A DNA stretch of 56,002 nt from CANHEE01 sp043777755 (GTDB taxonomy: Bacteria; Bacteroidota; Bacteroidia; Chitinophagales; Saprospiraceae): assembly GCA_043777755.1 (NCBI GenBank), contig JAYWHK010000221.1:1-56002 (forward strand), written 5' to 3'. This document shows positions 16,745-25,854 of this stretch, one piece after another (the first letter of the stretch is position 1; each line of letters starts with the position of its first letter). The position numbers were made by a program, and so were the translations under genes. Under the pieces are notes generated by a model. It worked only from the letters and a program-made list of their open reading frames with translations. It was not told where the DNA came from and did no database searches.

Positions 16745-17806
16745 TTAATGTTCTATCTTCTTATTCAGAAAACCATTCAGTTTATTATATTCTAATTGTT
16801 TCATATATTGCTCCATGTAGAGATAATCAGGCTCTTGATTGGTATCTATTGGGAGCAAAATCTTTTGTTTCAACATTCTATCTTCATTAAATTTATAGCC
16901 CCATTGATATTTATTTTTTTGTTTTAGAATTAAGGTTTTAAGGAAAAGATAAATATATTTATTTCCATGATGATTTCTCAGCGAAAAACGCTTTACATCA
17001 TCAGAAAAAAGAGCTTGATATGGGTGGTAAAAATTTTCTACTACACTACCATTATAATTGACACCTAAAACATTAGAATCTGCGGAACTATTTATATTAG
17101 ATACATATTCTGTAATTCCATTATTTGAATCAGAAGCACCTATAAATGGTGTTTGACCTTTTTTCATATCAGCTTTTGTTAGCCTTTTACCAGCATCTAT
17201 TACAAAAATATCTCTAATCTCAAATCCTGCCCATTTTTTTTCAGAAAAAGAAATAATTTTTTCAATTGGCTCAAATTCTTCAATTCTATTTTCAAGATAA
17301 TCTTTGTAATTCCCTATTTTCTCTTTTTCTTTTCTTTTTATGTATTCTTCCATAAAAAGAAAGTCAGGCGTTCCTGCCTTTGTTGATGGGATAATAATTT
17401 TACTACGCCTGAGTCTTGTTAATGTTGCACCATTTCCACCCCAATTAAATTTTTTCATTTGAATTTTGAGTAAAGGAATAACAAAACAAGCATTGTATTT
17501 ATTCAAGTTTGGATTTGTCAAAATTTGAATATTTTGACCCGTATAAAATTCGTAAGGTTGATAAAATACAGTTTGAGTATCTAAGCCAATTGTAATTACA
17601 TTAGCATCATTTTTTTTATATTTTTCATCTTGCTCACTAATGAAAGAATCATATCCATTCGCTTTTTCGGAACGAGTGATGTAAGGAATAGTCCCCGTTT
17701 TCGGAATAATCTTGGCTCTGTCAATTCCACTGCTTGTAGATTGAATGTTAAATATCTTTCCAATAAAAAACTCTTTCCAGTCAATATTTTTTAAATTGGT
17801 TTCCAT
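16745..17806 (-). CDS. BcgI-like type IIB specificity (S) subunit
   Basis: 353 residues, close to the about 341 of BcgI B. It shows the two-part arrangement of restriction S subunits: two similar half-proteins (residues about 8-160 and 190-340), each beginning WK(E/G)F(F/E)IG.IF.I or WAGFEIRDIF.I and each ending in a conserved IL.P (KIIIPST, KILLPIDTN) followed by PDFLFMEEYI and PDYLYMEQYM. Each half is a target-recognition domain for one half of a bipartite DNA site. It starts two bases after the stop of the endonuclease-methyltransferase gene, so the two are one operon. In BcgI the A and B proteins form the active complex that cuts on both sides of its site. Confidence 0.8.
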   Translation of the reverse strand: METNLKNIDWKEFFIGKIFNIQSTSSGIDRAKIIPKTGTIPYITRSEKANGYDSFISEQDEKYKKNDANVITIGLDTQTVFYQPYEFYTGQNIQILTNPNLNKYNACFVIPLLKIQMKKFNWGGNGATLTRLRRSKIIIPSTKAGTPDFLFMEEYIKRKEKEKIGNYKDYLENRIEEFEPIEKIISFSEKKWAGFEIRDIFVIDAGKRLTKADMKKGQTPFIGASDSNNGITEYVSNINSSADSNVLGVNYNGSVVENFYHPYQALFSDDVKRFSLRNHHGNKYIYLFLKTLILKQKNKYQWGYKFNEDRMLKQKILLPIDTNQEPDYLYMEQYMKQLEYNKLNGFLNKKIEH

Positions 17807-17808
17807 AA

Positions 17809-19701
17809 TTATTTAGAATTTGCGAATAAATAACCTTTGCCTTGAGCAATCATGCTAAACTCGAAAGTTAAGTAATCTGCCATTGTCTTCTCAAAATCTT
17901 CTTCTTTAGGTATTTCATCATTAAAATAATAAAAAGAATGAAGCCATTCGTCACTGGGTTCTATGGTCGTTTTTACCATAAATTTAGTTTGTGCGGGAGC
18001 GTCATGTAGCCAACAACTAATTAAGTGAGCCTTGCGCTCTTTTGCTCGCTCTGTTTCCACCAACCCAATATGTTTTTTTGTAATAAAGCCATCATCATCA
18101 TAATTTACAAATTTACAATATTTTTTTGGCGAATGTGGCTTATGCGCTGTAAAAACAGCAATACAAGTATTCGTTCCTACACCATAAAATGTTTCTTTGT
18201 TTAAGGTAATTACACCTTCTAAAGTATGTTTTTCTAAAATTCTATGTTTTGTTTGCTTATCTTCTTTAGTTTTTCCAACCATTGTTGATTGAGGTATAAT
18301 CGCAACACAACGTCCGCCATCAGCCAATCCATCTAACAAATGTTTAATAAAAGAAATCTCTGATAAATGCGCCATATCCTTCCCTTTTCCTTGTGAATAA
18401 GGCGGGTTGATAAAGCCTACTGTATAATTATTTTTTCTTAGAACATCTACCTCTTGTTTAAGAAAATCATCTTTAATTAAATTACTTTTTCCATCACCTC
18501 GCAAAATCATATTGGTAGTAGCTATAGAAAACATATCTGCACGTATTTCTATACCATGTAACCTATCTTTCTTTATCAACTCTTTTTCTTCAGGTTTGGC
18601 GTTCTCCAACATATTATGCATTGCTGCAATTAAGAAACCTCCTGTGCCACAACAAGGATCAAAAACCATATCAGCAGGTTTTAACTCTATCAATTCACAA
18701 AATAACTCTGTAATATGTTTTGGAGTCAAAACAACACCTAAAGTTTGCCCATCTCCACCACTATATCTGATAAATTCGCCATAAAATCGTCCTAAAACAT
18801 CTTCCGAGGAATTTGCTTTTACTGTTGAATATACATTTTTTTTTATATATTCTGCAAAATATTTTAATGGTGTTTTAGATAATGTCGTTTCTATTTGATT
18901 TAATTGAGTGCTATCTTTAATTATATTAAACTGGCTCAGAACTTGCTCTTTCTTTGTTTCGGGTCTAACACTTACTCTTTCCATGTGCGTTGAAAGTGCA
19001 TCATATATTTTTTTACCATCTGTTTTTATTGTATCTCCATTTAGGGAATTGAGTAAAAACTCATCTTCAGCTAAGGCTAACAAAATCGCCGATACTACCA
19101 GAGGTTTTTCAGTATCTCTCAATTGACCATAATTTCGTAATAGCTCATGTAACTCAACAGATTTTTTTAATATACTTTCTAATTCAACTGTTTCTGCTGG
19201 TGTTTCTCCTAAAACTTGCTCCCGATAGTATTTTTCAATATTATTTTCTGAAAAATTTTCAAAATTTTCTACTTTAGGAAGTAATTTGTAAGTAACTGCA
19301 TCCACATAAATGGGTCTGATAATATGATGTTTTTCATCACCAGAACAACCAAAAGCAAATATTTTTGTAAAATTGGTTTTTTTTATAATTTCATTTGCAT
19401 AATGCAAAGCACCATTTTCAGCATATCCTATGGTAGATGTAGCATCTTCAAGTAGTAATTGATTGTCCTCATTGTCATATATAGCTTGTTTTTCAACATC
19501 AGCTTTATCTTCAATAACAATAACAAAATCCCTAGACTTACCTACTATATCAGGAAAACCAACTTTTCCTGTTCTTTTTTTAGAAGCAGTCTTCATAGCA
19601 TCTTGAATCTCTTTAATACTACTTCCATTAGGAGTATGCTCAATCTTTGCTAAATCAAGTAGTTTTCCTATAAAAAAATCAGTTTTTCTTTCATTTGCCA
19701 T
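17809..19701 (-). CDS. BcgI-like type IIB fused endonuclease-methyltransferase (A subunit)
   Basis: 630 residues, close to the about 637 of BcgI A. The N-terminus carries a PD-(D/E)XK nuclease: P50-D51 in GFPDIV and E64-x-K66 in VIEDKAD. The remaining part is an N6-adenine methyltransferase with motif I DPCCGTGGF (348-356) and motif IV NPPY (432-435), the latter preceded by a HsdM-like helical region. One protein therefore cuts and methylates, and the specificity comes from the adjacent S-like gene. The start is preceded by TATCTTTG at 19756-19763 on the minus strand. No separate HsdR gene is present, supporting type IIB/IIG over type I. Base composition is as AT-rich as the neighbours. Confidence 0.85.
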   Translation of the reverse strand: MANERKTDFFIGKLLDLAKIEHTPNGSSIKEIQDAMKTASKKRTGKVGFPDIVGKSRDFVIVIEDKADVEKQAIYDNEDNQLLLEDATSTIGYAENGALHYANEIIKKTNFTKIFAFGCSGDEKHHIIRPIYVDAVTYKLLPKVENFENFSENNIEKYYREQVLGETPAETVELESILKKSVELHELLRNYGQLRDTEKPLVVSAILLALAEDEFLLNSLNGDTIKTDGKKIYDALSTHMERVSVRPETKKEQVLSQFNIIKDSTQLNQIETTLSKTPLKYFAEYIKKNVYSTVKANSSEDVLGRFYGEFIRYSGGDGQTLGVVLTPKHITELFCELIELKPADMVFDPCCGTGGFLIAAMHNMLENAKPEEKELIKKDRLHGIEIRADMFSIATTNMILRGDGKSNLIKDDFLKQEVDVLRKNNYTVGFINPPYSQGKGKDMAHLSEISFIKHLLDGLADGGRCVAIIPQSTMVGKTKEDKQTKHRILEKHTLEGVITLNKETFYGVGTNTCIAVFTAHKPHSPKKYCKFVNYDDDGFITKKHIGLVETERAKERKAHLISCWLHDAPAQTKFMVKTTIEPSDEWLHSFYYFNDEIPKEEDFEKTMADYLTFEFSMIAQGKGYLFANSK

Positions 19702-20107
19702 AATCTAACATACAGAAGTTTCTCTAATTAAAAAAATTTAGTTCTTTATAAAATGCAAAGATAATGAAAATCTAACATTTTTTATAACATTTTTTGTTTT
19801 ATTGTTTTTATATACAAGTTGGATTTAAGTATTTATTTTGTAAATCCTTTTAAAGCATAAATAAATTCGATTTAGATTATAAAGAAATAGTGACAAATAT
19901 TCATTTTTAACTATAAAAAACGTTTTTTTTAACATTTTTTAAATATACTTAACGATACTTTTAACGTCTTAAAAGAATATTAAAGAAAAATATTATTTTT
20001 TGAATAGAAAAATCATATTTTTGCCGAAAATAACTGGGCATTGAAAATTTGATTTGTCCTAAATACTAAAAAAACGATTTATAACACAAAATTAATTTTT
20101 TGCAAAG
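19702..20107. promoter_or_regulatory. AT-rich 400-bp divergent promoter region
   Basis: No gene is visible; it is almost entirely A and T. On the minus strand TATCTTTG (19756-19763) is a -7 element for the restriction system. On the plus strand TATTTTTG (20016-20023) is a -7 element for the TPR gene at 20108. Neither has a -33 TTG at the usual distance. The transcript of the TPR gene would have a leader of about 75 bases. Confidence 0.5.
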
Positions 20108-21433
20108 ATGAAAAAACTATTGTTATCCTTAGTTGCGATTTCTTTTATCACATTTAACCTTTCTGCTCAGGAAACTGACCCTGCAAAATTACTGAAAAAT
20201 GCTAAAAAAGCATTCAGTTCTTATTCTTTAGACCCTCAAAGCAATGGCGCAAAATTGGCTGAAGCGGCAACAGCAATTGATGCTGCCACAAAAATGGATG
20301 CTAACAATATTTACGAAGCGTGGCTTACCGCTGGTAATATTTATGCAGAAATGGCAAACAAGGACGACATTATGCGCAGTTTGAAAAAAGATGCAAAAGC
20401 TACAAATCCTACTGCACCTTTGAACGCTTACAATGCTTTCACGAAGGCTTACGCTTTGGCGGTGAAAAAATATGAAAAATCAGATGCTATCAAAGGTTTG
20501 AGCGACAACCAAAATCGCCTTCAAAATTATGGTGCGGATTGTTATTCAAACAAGGATTTCTCTAATGCGTATAGTGCTTTTGGTGGTGTTGCGATAGCAA
20601 ATACTACTTTGACTGCTGCAAAAGAGAAAAATGTAATGTCAGCTGGTAAAGCAGATACTTTGACTTATTATGCAGCACTTTGTGCGCAATCAGCTAATAT
20701 GATGCCCGAAGCAGAAGCAAGTTACAAGAGTCTTTTGGGTAAAAATTTTGGTGACGAAGCAGCTTGTTACTCAGCACTTTATGGTATTTTGTCTGGTCAA
20801 AAAAAGAAAGACGAAGCCATCAAATTGCTTAGTGAAGGTATTGCAAAACATCCAAACGCAACGGACTTGTTGTTTGCTCAAATCAACTACTACCTTAGCG
20901 AAAATAAGTTGAGCGAATTGATTGATAAGTTGAAAATCGCCATCGAAAAAGAACCTAAAAATATTGGTCTTTACACTACCTTAGGCAACGTTTATGACAA
21001 TTTGGCGAGCATGGAATTGAAAGCTGGAAATACTGCAAAAGTTAAAGAATACAACGATGCTGCAAACAAGGTTTATGGCGATGCTTTGGCAAAAGACCCT
21101 AACAACTTTGATGCAAATTACTCTGTCGGTGCTGCATACTACAACAAAGCAGCTGGTTATACTGAGGCATTAAACAAATTTAACGATGATTATTCTGATG
21201 CTGGTGTAAAAAAATACGAAGCATTGAAGGAAGAAATGAATGGTGTTTTCAAGCAGGCTTTGCCTTATTTCCAAAAAGCAGAATCTATCAATGCCAATGA
21301 TAGAAATACTTTAATCGCTTTGAAAGAAATCTTAATCCGTTTGAATATGATGACAGAATCTTCTGAAATCAAAAATCGTATGGATATTCTTGATGCTGGA
21401 AAAAAGAACGAAAAATCGTATTTTAAGAACTAA
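20108..21433 (+). CDS. Secreted tetratricopeptide repeat protein
   Basis: 441 residues with a clear signal peptide (LLLSLVAISFITFNLSAQ). The rest is helical with TPR-like pairs: KNAKKAFSSYSLD, YEAWLTAGNIYAEMANKDD, ALYGILSGQKKKDEAIKLL, GLYTTLGNVYDNLAS and NYSVGAAYYNKAAG. Similar Bacteroidota TPR proteins are periplasmic scaffold proteins; no catalytic residues or lipobox are seen. It stands alone, with its own -7 element (20016-20023) and a terminator hairpin (21474-21515). The function is unknown. Confidence 0.85.
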   Translation: MKKLLLSLVAISFITFNLSAQETDPAKLLKNAKKAFSSYSLDPQSNGAKLAEAATAIDAATKMDANNIYEAWLTAGNIYAEMANKDDIMRSLKKDAKATNPTAPLNAYNAFTKAYALAVKKYEKSDAIKGLSDNQNRLQNYGADCYSNKDFSNAYSAFGGVAIANTTLTAAKEKNVMSAGKADTLTYYAALCAQSANMMPEAEASYKSLLGKNFGDEAACYSALYGILSGQKKKDEAIKLLSEGIAKHPNATDLLFAQINYYLSENKLSELIDKLKIAIEKEPKNIGLYTTLGNVYDNLASMELKAGNTAKVKEYNDAANKVYGDALAKDPNNFDANYSVGAAYYNKAAGYTEALNKFNDDYSDAGVKKYEALKEEMNGVFKQALPYFQKAESINANDRNTLIALKEILIRLNMMTESSEIKNRMDILDAGKKNEKSYFKN

Positions 21434-21473
21434 GATTAGATATTGAGATATTACGATATTAGATATTACGATG

Positions 21474-21516
21474 AAAAAAATGCTTATTCATTTTACAATG
21501 AATAAGCATTTTTTTT
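21474..21516 (+). terminator. Terminator hairpin after the TPR gene
   Basis: 21474-21492 pairs exactly with 21497-21515 (19 pairs, TTAC loop), with the A/T tracts on both strands acting as the U-run. It lies 40 bases after the stop. Confidence 0.85.
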
Positions 21517-21681
21517 ATGCACATCAAAAATTGGTTTTGGAATTTTGTATTTATATAAAATATTGAACACATTGTTTTTTTTGGTTCTTTAATGTTTGAA
21601 ATGGTTGTAATTAATTGAAAAACAATACAATACAACAATTACAAACAATAGCCAAACGTTTTAAACAGTGTATTGAATATA

Positions 21682-22950
21682 TTAATCTACCAACAATTCG
21701 TATAGCAATACATTTTTATTTAAAAGTTGGTATTTGATGTTCATTCCGTCCATTCTTTTAATAAGAGCATCTGCGTCAGCTCTTGATTTTACTTCGATTC
21801 CGATTTTGGCGGGTCCCTTTTCACGGTTGCTTTTTCGGGTATATTCAAAGTCTGTAATGTCATCTTCTGCGCCCAAAACATCATTTAAAAATTCTCTCAA
21901 TGCACCTGCCCGTTGTGGAAATTCTACAACAAAATATAGTTTTAATCCTTCGTAAAGGAGTGAACGTTCTTTGATTTCTTCTGTCCTTGTGATGTCATTA
22001 TTACCTCCGCTGATAACACAAACAACATTTTTTCCTTTTATTTTTTCTTTATAAAAGTCTAAGGATGAGATAGTTAGCGCACCAGCTGGCTCTGCAACGA
22101 TGGCTTCTTCGTTGTACAATTGAAGAATCGTCGAACATACTTTTCCCTCTGGAACAAGAATCATATCGTCAATGACTTCTTTGGCTATTTCAAAGTTTCT
22201 TTCGCCGACTTTTTTTACCGCAGCACCATCTACAAAAGAATCAATTTTGTCCAAAATGACTACTTTTCCTTGCTTAAGTGCTTCGTACATGGCAGGTGCG
22301 CCTTCTGGTTCAACGCCAATGATTTTTGTTTTGGGCGACAATTGTCTAAAATAACTGCCCAAACCAGAAATCAGTCCGCCACCACCTACGGCAATAAAAA
22401 TATAGTCAATCGTAGCGTCACAATCTTCCAAAATCTCAACGCCAACTGTTCCTTGACCTTCAATAACTTTCTCATCGTCAAAAGGATGTATATAGGTTTT
22501 TTTATGCTGATCCATAAAAATCTTGGATTCCGCTGCCGCTGCATCAAACGTATCACCTACCAAAATAACATCAACTTTGTCTTTTCCAAAAAATTTGACT
22601 TTGCTAACTTTTTGTCGAGGTGTTGTGCTCGGCATAAAAATAGTGCCGTGAATGCCCAATTGTTTGCAGGCATACGCCACACCTTGCGCATGGTTTCCCG
22701 CACTGGCACAAACGATTCCGTTGGCGAGTTCTTCTTTCGTCATCGTGGACATTTTATTGTACGCACCACGAATCTTATAGCTCCTCACCACTTGTAAATC
22801 TTCTCTTTTCAAGTACAAATTACAGCCAAACAGCTCTGATAAATTCAAATTTTTCATCAAAGGTGTATGCGTTGCCACATTTTTCAAACGCACTTTTGCT
22901 TGATAAATATTTTCGGCAGAAATCAATTTTATTTTGTCTTTTTCTTTCAT
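21682..22950 (-). CDS. ilvA: Threonine ammonia-lyase
   Basis: 422 residues from the ATG at 22950; the upstream in-frame extension is hydrophobic junk and does not match the family. PLP-dependent fold type II: K59 in SYKIRGAYNKM binds the cofactor, GGGGLISG holds the phosphate and SAGNHAQGVAY is the substrate loop. A C-terminal single ACT-like regulatory domain (YFVVEFPQRAGALREFLND) fits the short IlvA form common in Bacteroidota and Firmicutes. It converts threonine to 2-oxobutanoate, the first step of isoleucine synthesis. It is 63 bases downstream of a TonB receptor on the same strand; whether they are cotranscribed is unclear, as a palindrome (22982-22995) lies between them. Confidence 0.93.
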   Translation of the reverse strand: MKEKDKIKLISAENIYQAKVRLKNVATHTPLMKNLNLSELFGCNLYLKREDLQVVRSYKIRGAYNKMSTMTKEELANGIVCASAGNHAQGVAYACKQLGIHGTIFMPSTTPRQKVSKVKFFGKDKVDVILVGDTFDAAAAESKIFMDQHKKTYIHPFDDEKVIEGQGTVGVEILEDCDATIDYIFIAVGGGGLISGLGSYFRQLSPKTKIIGVEPEGAPAMYEALKQGKVVILDKIDSFVDGAAVKKVGERNFEIAKEVIDDMILVPEGKVCSTILQLYNEEAIVAEPAGALTISSLDFYKEKIKGKNVVCVISGGNNDITRTEEIKERSLLYEGLKLYFVVEFPQRAGALREFLNDVLGAEDDITDFEYTRKSNREKGPAKIGIEVKSRADADALIKRMDGMNIKYQLLNKNVLLYELLVD

Positions 22951-22960
22951 AATTTTTAGA

Positions 22961-23010
22961 AAGTAAGAAAGTAAGAAAATAGGAAAGTACTTTCCCATTT
23001 TCCCACTTTC
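22961..23010. repeat. GAAAGT palindromic repeats between ilvA and the TonB receptor
   Basis: GAAAGTAA occurs twice in a row at 22969-22984 and is followed by the perfect palindrome GGAAAGTACTTTCC (22982-22995) and CCCACTTTC. The arms on each side are partial reverse complements. A similar GAAAGT-rich inverted repeat lies after the RND gene (55604-55666). Possibly a transcription end between the receptor and ilvA. Confidence 0.45.
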
Positions 23011-23013
23011 TCC

Positions 23014-25281
23014 CTATATTTTCACATCTAATCGCACACTAATATTCCGTGGAGCTTCCATGATAGCTGGACGAATCTGATAAATTACATTGGTCATATT
23101 TTTGACGAGCAAAGATAGTTTATAATATTTAAAAAATTCAACTCCTGCACGAATATCTAAAATTGTATTGCCTTTGTTGTTTACTTCTCGATACGCTTTA
23201 AGCTCAGGAATAATTTGTTCAAAAGCCTTGTCAATTGCTTCAATATTGCTAAGGTAATTGGCTGAAAATCCGAGTGTTACACCTTTAAAACCTCCTTCTC
23301 CGTCAAATTTAAACGTATGTTTGTTGCGGTATTTCAAAACATTGTAATCCACGCTCAAATCTTTCTTTTCTCTATCTCCAAAAATTTGAAATTTCGGGTC
23401 AATCAATGTATAACCTGTTAATAATGAAATATTTACGTTTCCTATTTTACCCAAGCCAGCAAAACTAACGTCTAATCCTTTAATTCGAGTATCACCAACA
23501 TTTTGTGCTTGAAAACCAAAAAACTTTGGAACAAAAGCAAATTCTATCATACGTTGATATTCTGTCCAAAACAATGCCGCATCAAAAAAACCAGCCCAAT
23601 TTCCAATTTTTACACCTTGTTTTATGCCAATTTCGCTACTCCAACCTGTTTCAGATTGCAATTTTGTATTGGGTACTAAAAACGCTGGCCCTAATCGGCT
23701 TGTGATAAACTTTTCAGCAATGGTCGGAAAGCGATAACCTTGTCCGAAAGAAGCTCTCAAATAGGTATATTCAGCCAACTGATAATTCAAACCAAGGCGA
23801 AAAACAGGCTTTGATTCTCTTATTAAACCATTTGGAACAGTGTCTTTTATTTTTGAACCAGCCGCCAAAGGTACTAATTCGGGCGTGCGCAACTCATTGT
23901 ATTCATACCTAAAACCAGTCGAAATATTGAGTTTCCCAATTTTTTTATCCAATTGCAAATAAGGTGCGTAATTACGAGAAGTATAAGAAGTGTCACCGTA
24001 CAATTCTGCGACAACAGACGTTCCGTTGCCAACCAAACCAGCCGTTGTCACCCAACCATTGCCCCATTCTTTTTGAGCTTGATACTCTGCATAATACAAT
24101 TGTGAACGGTTTTGATTGCCTTGACCTGCGGCATTGTCCACAAAATAATAACGTCCTAAAATCTTGTGCTTGAAACCTTTTTTACCATAATAACTCAAAT
24201 AAGGGTCAATCGTATAACGCAATTTTTTACTAAATTGAAGGGTTGAAGTTGCAGCACGAAACGCATTCTCACCTTGTCCTTTCCAATAAAAAAAGTAATT
24301 GGATTGACCGTAATTCAAGTTTGTATTCGCTCCAATCACCAAACGGTCATTGACGTGGTAACGAGTTCCGATGTTAAGGCGGGTCAAAGTATCGCTTGTA
24401 AATTGATTGAAACTTTTGGTCGCTTGGTAAGCACCACCCAAGACCAAATCCAATTTTCCAATCTTGCGACGATGAGAAGCAGTCAAACCCGTCGTATAAG
24501 GTTGTGCTTGGTCTTGCCACCATATCTGATTGGTATCCAATGGATTACGATAAGAGGTATAATACAAAGCAGCAGTTGTGATGGGTTTTTCTTTGGCATA
24601 AGCGGTACGAATATTCACCACGCCATTCAAAGCCGACGAACCATAAAGCGCAGATGATGCGCCTTTCAAAATTTCGATTTGCTCGATAGTTTCCATCTGA
24701 AAATCATTCCAATTCGGCGAACCAGCATCGGCTTGCAAAGCTGGAATATCGTCCACTAAAATCAAAACCCGAGAACCAGCTCCGTAAGTGAAACCTGAGC
24801 CTCCACGAATATTTGCCTGACCTCCGATGATGTTAAAACCTGGCACTTTTTCCAATATTTTGTCCACACTTTGAGAATTATTGCTTTGAATCAAGGCTGG
24901 TTTTATGACTTCGAGCGAAACGGTGACTTCTCCCAAAGGCTTTTCATAACGACCACTTGTGACAGTCACGGTATTGAGGTAACTTGTGCCTTCTTCAAGC
25001 GAAAAATCCAAGGTTTGTGTTTCGTTTGCCCGAACTGACAATGTTTTTTTTATGGCTTGAAAACCAAGGTATGAACATTCAATAACAAGTGTTCCTTCGG
25101 CTTTTACACTGATGGTATAATTGCCTTCTACGTCCGAGATTGCAGTTTTATTTGCTGTTTTAACAACTGCGCCAATGAGTATTTCACCGCTTTTGTCAGT
25201 GACTTTACCTTTAATAATGACATTTTGTGCAAAAGTAGCGATAGACAAGAAAAGGCTTAAAAAAAGTAGTATTTTTTTCAT
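23014..25281 (-). CDS. TonB-dependent receptor
   Basis: 755 residues. Signal peptide (LLFLSLFLSIATFAQ), carboxypeptidase-regulatory-like domain (KGKVTDKSGEILIGAVVK), plug with GSRVLILVDDIPALQ, IEQIEILKGASSALYGSSAL and GVVNIRT, then a barrel with FGQGYRFPTIAE and SLLVKNMTNVIYQ and a terminal aromatic-rich strand (RLDVKI). No TonB box is obvious. No SusD homologue or transport genes sit nearby, so the ligand is unknown; ilvA lies downstream. It differs from the receptor at 11866 and lacks its His-rich plug. Confidence 0.9.
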   Translation of the reverse strand: MKKILLFLSLFLSIATFAQNVIIKGKVTDKSGEILIGAVVKTANKTAISDVEGNYTISVKAEGTLVIECSYLGFQAIKKTLSVRANETQTLDFSLEEGTSYLNTVTVTSGRYEKPLGEVTVSLEVIKPALIQSNNSQSVDKILEKVPGFNIIGGQANIRGGSGFTYGAGSRVLILVDDIPALQADAGSPNWNDFQMETIEQIEILKGASSALYGSSALNGVVNIRTAYAKEKPITTAALYYTSYRNPLDTNQIWWQDQAQPYTTGLTASHRRKIGKLDLVLGGAYQATKSFNQFTSDTLTRLNIGTRYHVNDRLVIGANTNLNYGQSNYFFYWKGQGENAFRAATSTLQFSKKLRYTIDPYLSYYGKKGFKHKILGRYYFVDNAAGQGNQNRSQLYYAEYQAQKEWGNGWVTTAGLVGNGTSVVAELYGDTSYTSRNYAPYLQLDKKIGKLNISTGFRYEYNELRTPELVPLAAGSKIKDTVPNGLIRESKPVFRLGLNYQLAEYTYLRASFGQGYRFPTIAEKFITSRLGPAFLVPNTKLQSETGWSSEIGIKQGVKIGNWAGFFDAALFWTEYQRMIEFAFVPKFFGFQAQNVGDTRIKGLDVSFAGLGKIGNVNISLLTGYTLIDPKFQIFGDREKKDLSVDYNVLKYRNKHTFKFDGEGGFKGVTLGFSANYLSNIEAIDKAFEQIIPELKAYREVNNKGNTILDIRAGVEFFKYYKLSLLVKNMTNVIYQIRPAIMEAPRNISVRLDVKI

Positions 25282-25322
25282 TAATGTTTGATTGTGTTGA
25301 ATTTTAGTTGAAAAAAAATCTA
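25282..25322. other. AT-rich leader of the TonB receptor
   Basis: Upstream of the receptor's ATG; nothing recognisable besides A/T tracts. The inverted-repeat element begins just beyond it. Confidence 0.3.
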
Positions 25323-25461
25323 TAAAACAAGATGAAATCCCGAATCATAATTACGCAGTATTGGAACACTGATTATTAGGATTTATTAAGCATAGCAAAT
25401 CATAATAATCAGTCCAATCAGTGTTCCAATACTGTTATGATTTAAAACAAGATGAAATCCC
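25323..25461. repeat. Inverted-repeat element flanked by 19-bp direct repeats
   Basis: TAAAACAAGATGAAATCCC occurs at 25323-25341 and 25443-25461, 120 bases apart (one base overlaps the right arm). Between them the inverted repeat CAGTATTGGAACACTGATT (25356-25374) and its exact complement (25416-25434) with an outer pair AATCATAA/TTATGATT (25343-25350/25435-25442) form a long stem; the left arm has an extra TTACG between the two. There is no coding sequence. The order direct repeat, inverted repeat, direct repeat resembles a small mobile element with target duplication, although 19 bases is long for that. Confidence 0.6.
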
Positions 25462-25660
25462 ATTTCATGTATTTATCCAAACGCAAATAACATTTGAAAG
25501 ATGAAAATTAACACAAGATATAAAATAACTTTAACGTATATGTACAAAATTTTAAGAGTTTTTTTGTTTTTGTATAATATTGGAATAGCGGACGCTATAA
25601 ATTTAACAAGCCTTTTAAAATATTTAAGTTTTTTTTTAATATATTGAAAAAAAATTTCAC

Positions 25661-25668
25661 TACTTTTG
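25661..25668 (+). promoter_or_regulatory. -7 element (TACTTTTG) upstream of a T9SS cargo gene
   Basis: TACTTTTG matches the TAnnTTTG consensus. The nearest TTG upstream is about 14 bases away (25644-25646), shorter than usual. The resulting leader would be about 180 bases. The region 25282-25854 otherwise has no gene. Confidence 0.35.
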
Positions 25669-25854
25669 CACTATAAATTATACGTCCCACCTTATACATA
25701 TACACAACTGATATTGGTTATTAGATATTAAAGATATTACAAACACTTGGTGTTCAATATTTTGCATAAATCCCCAAATCACTTTCAGATGTGTATTCTT
25801 AGTAAAATTTTTAAATAAAAATCAATCACTTATAAATTAAAATTTTAATAAAAA

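Noticed and set aside
16745..19701. Type I restriction system (hsdM-hsdS)
   Set aside because: The methylase carries its own N-terminal PD-(D/E)XK domain, and there is no hsdR; sizes fit the BcgI-like type.
22120..22797. Long reading frame on the plus strand (225 residues) inside ilvA
   Set aside because: It lies fully antisense to a well-supported gene, has unlikely composition and no family motif.
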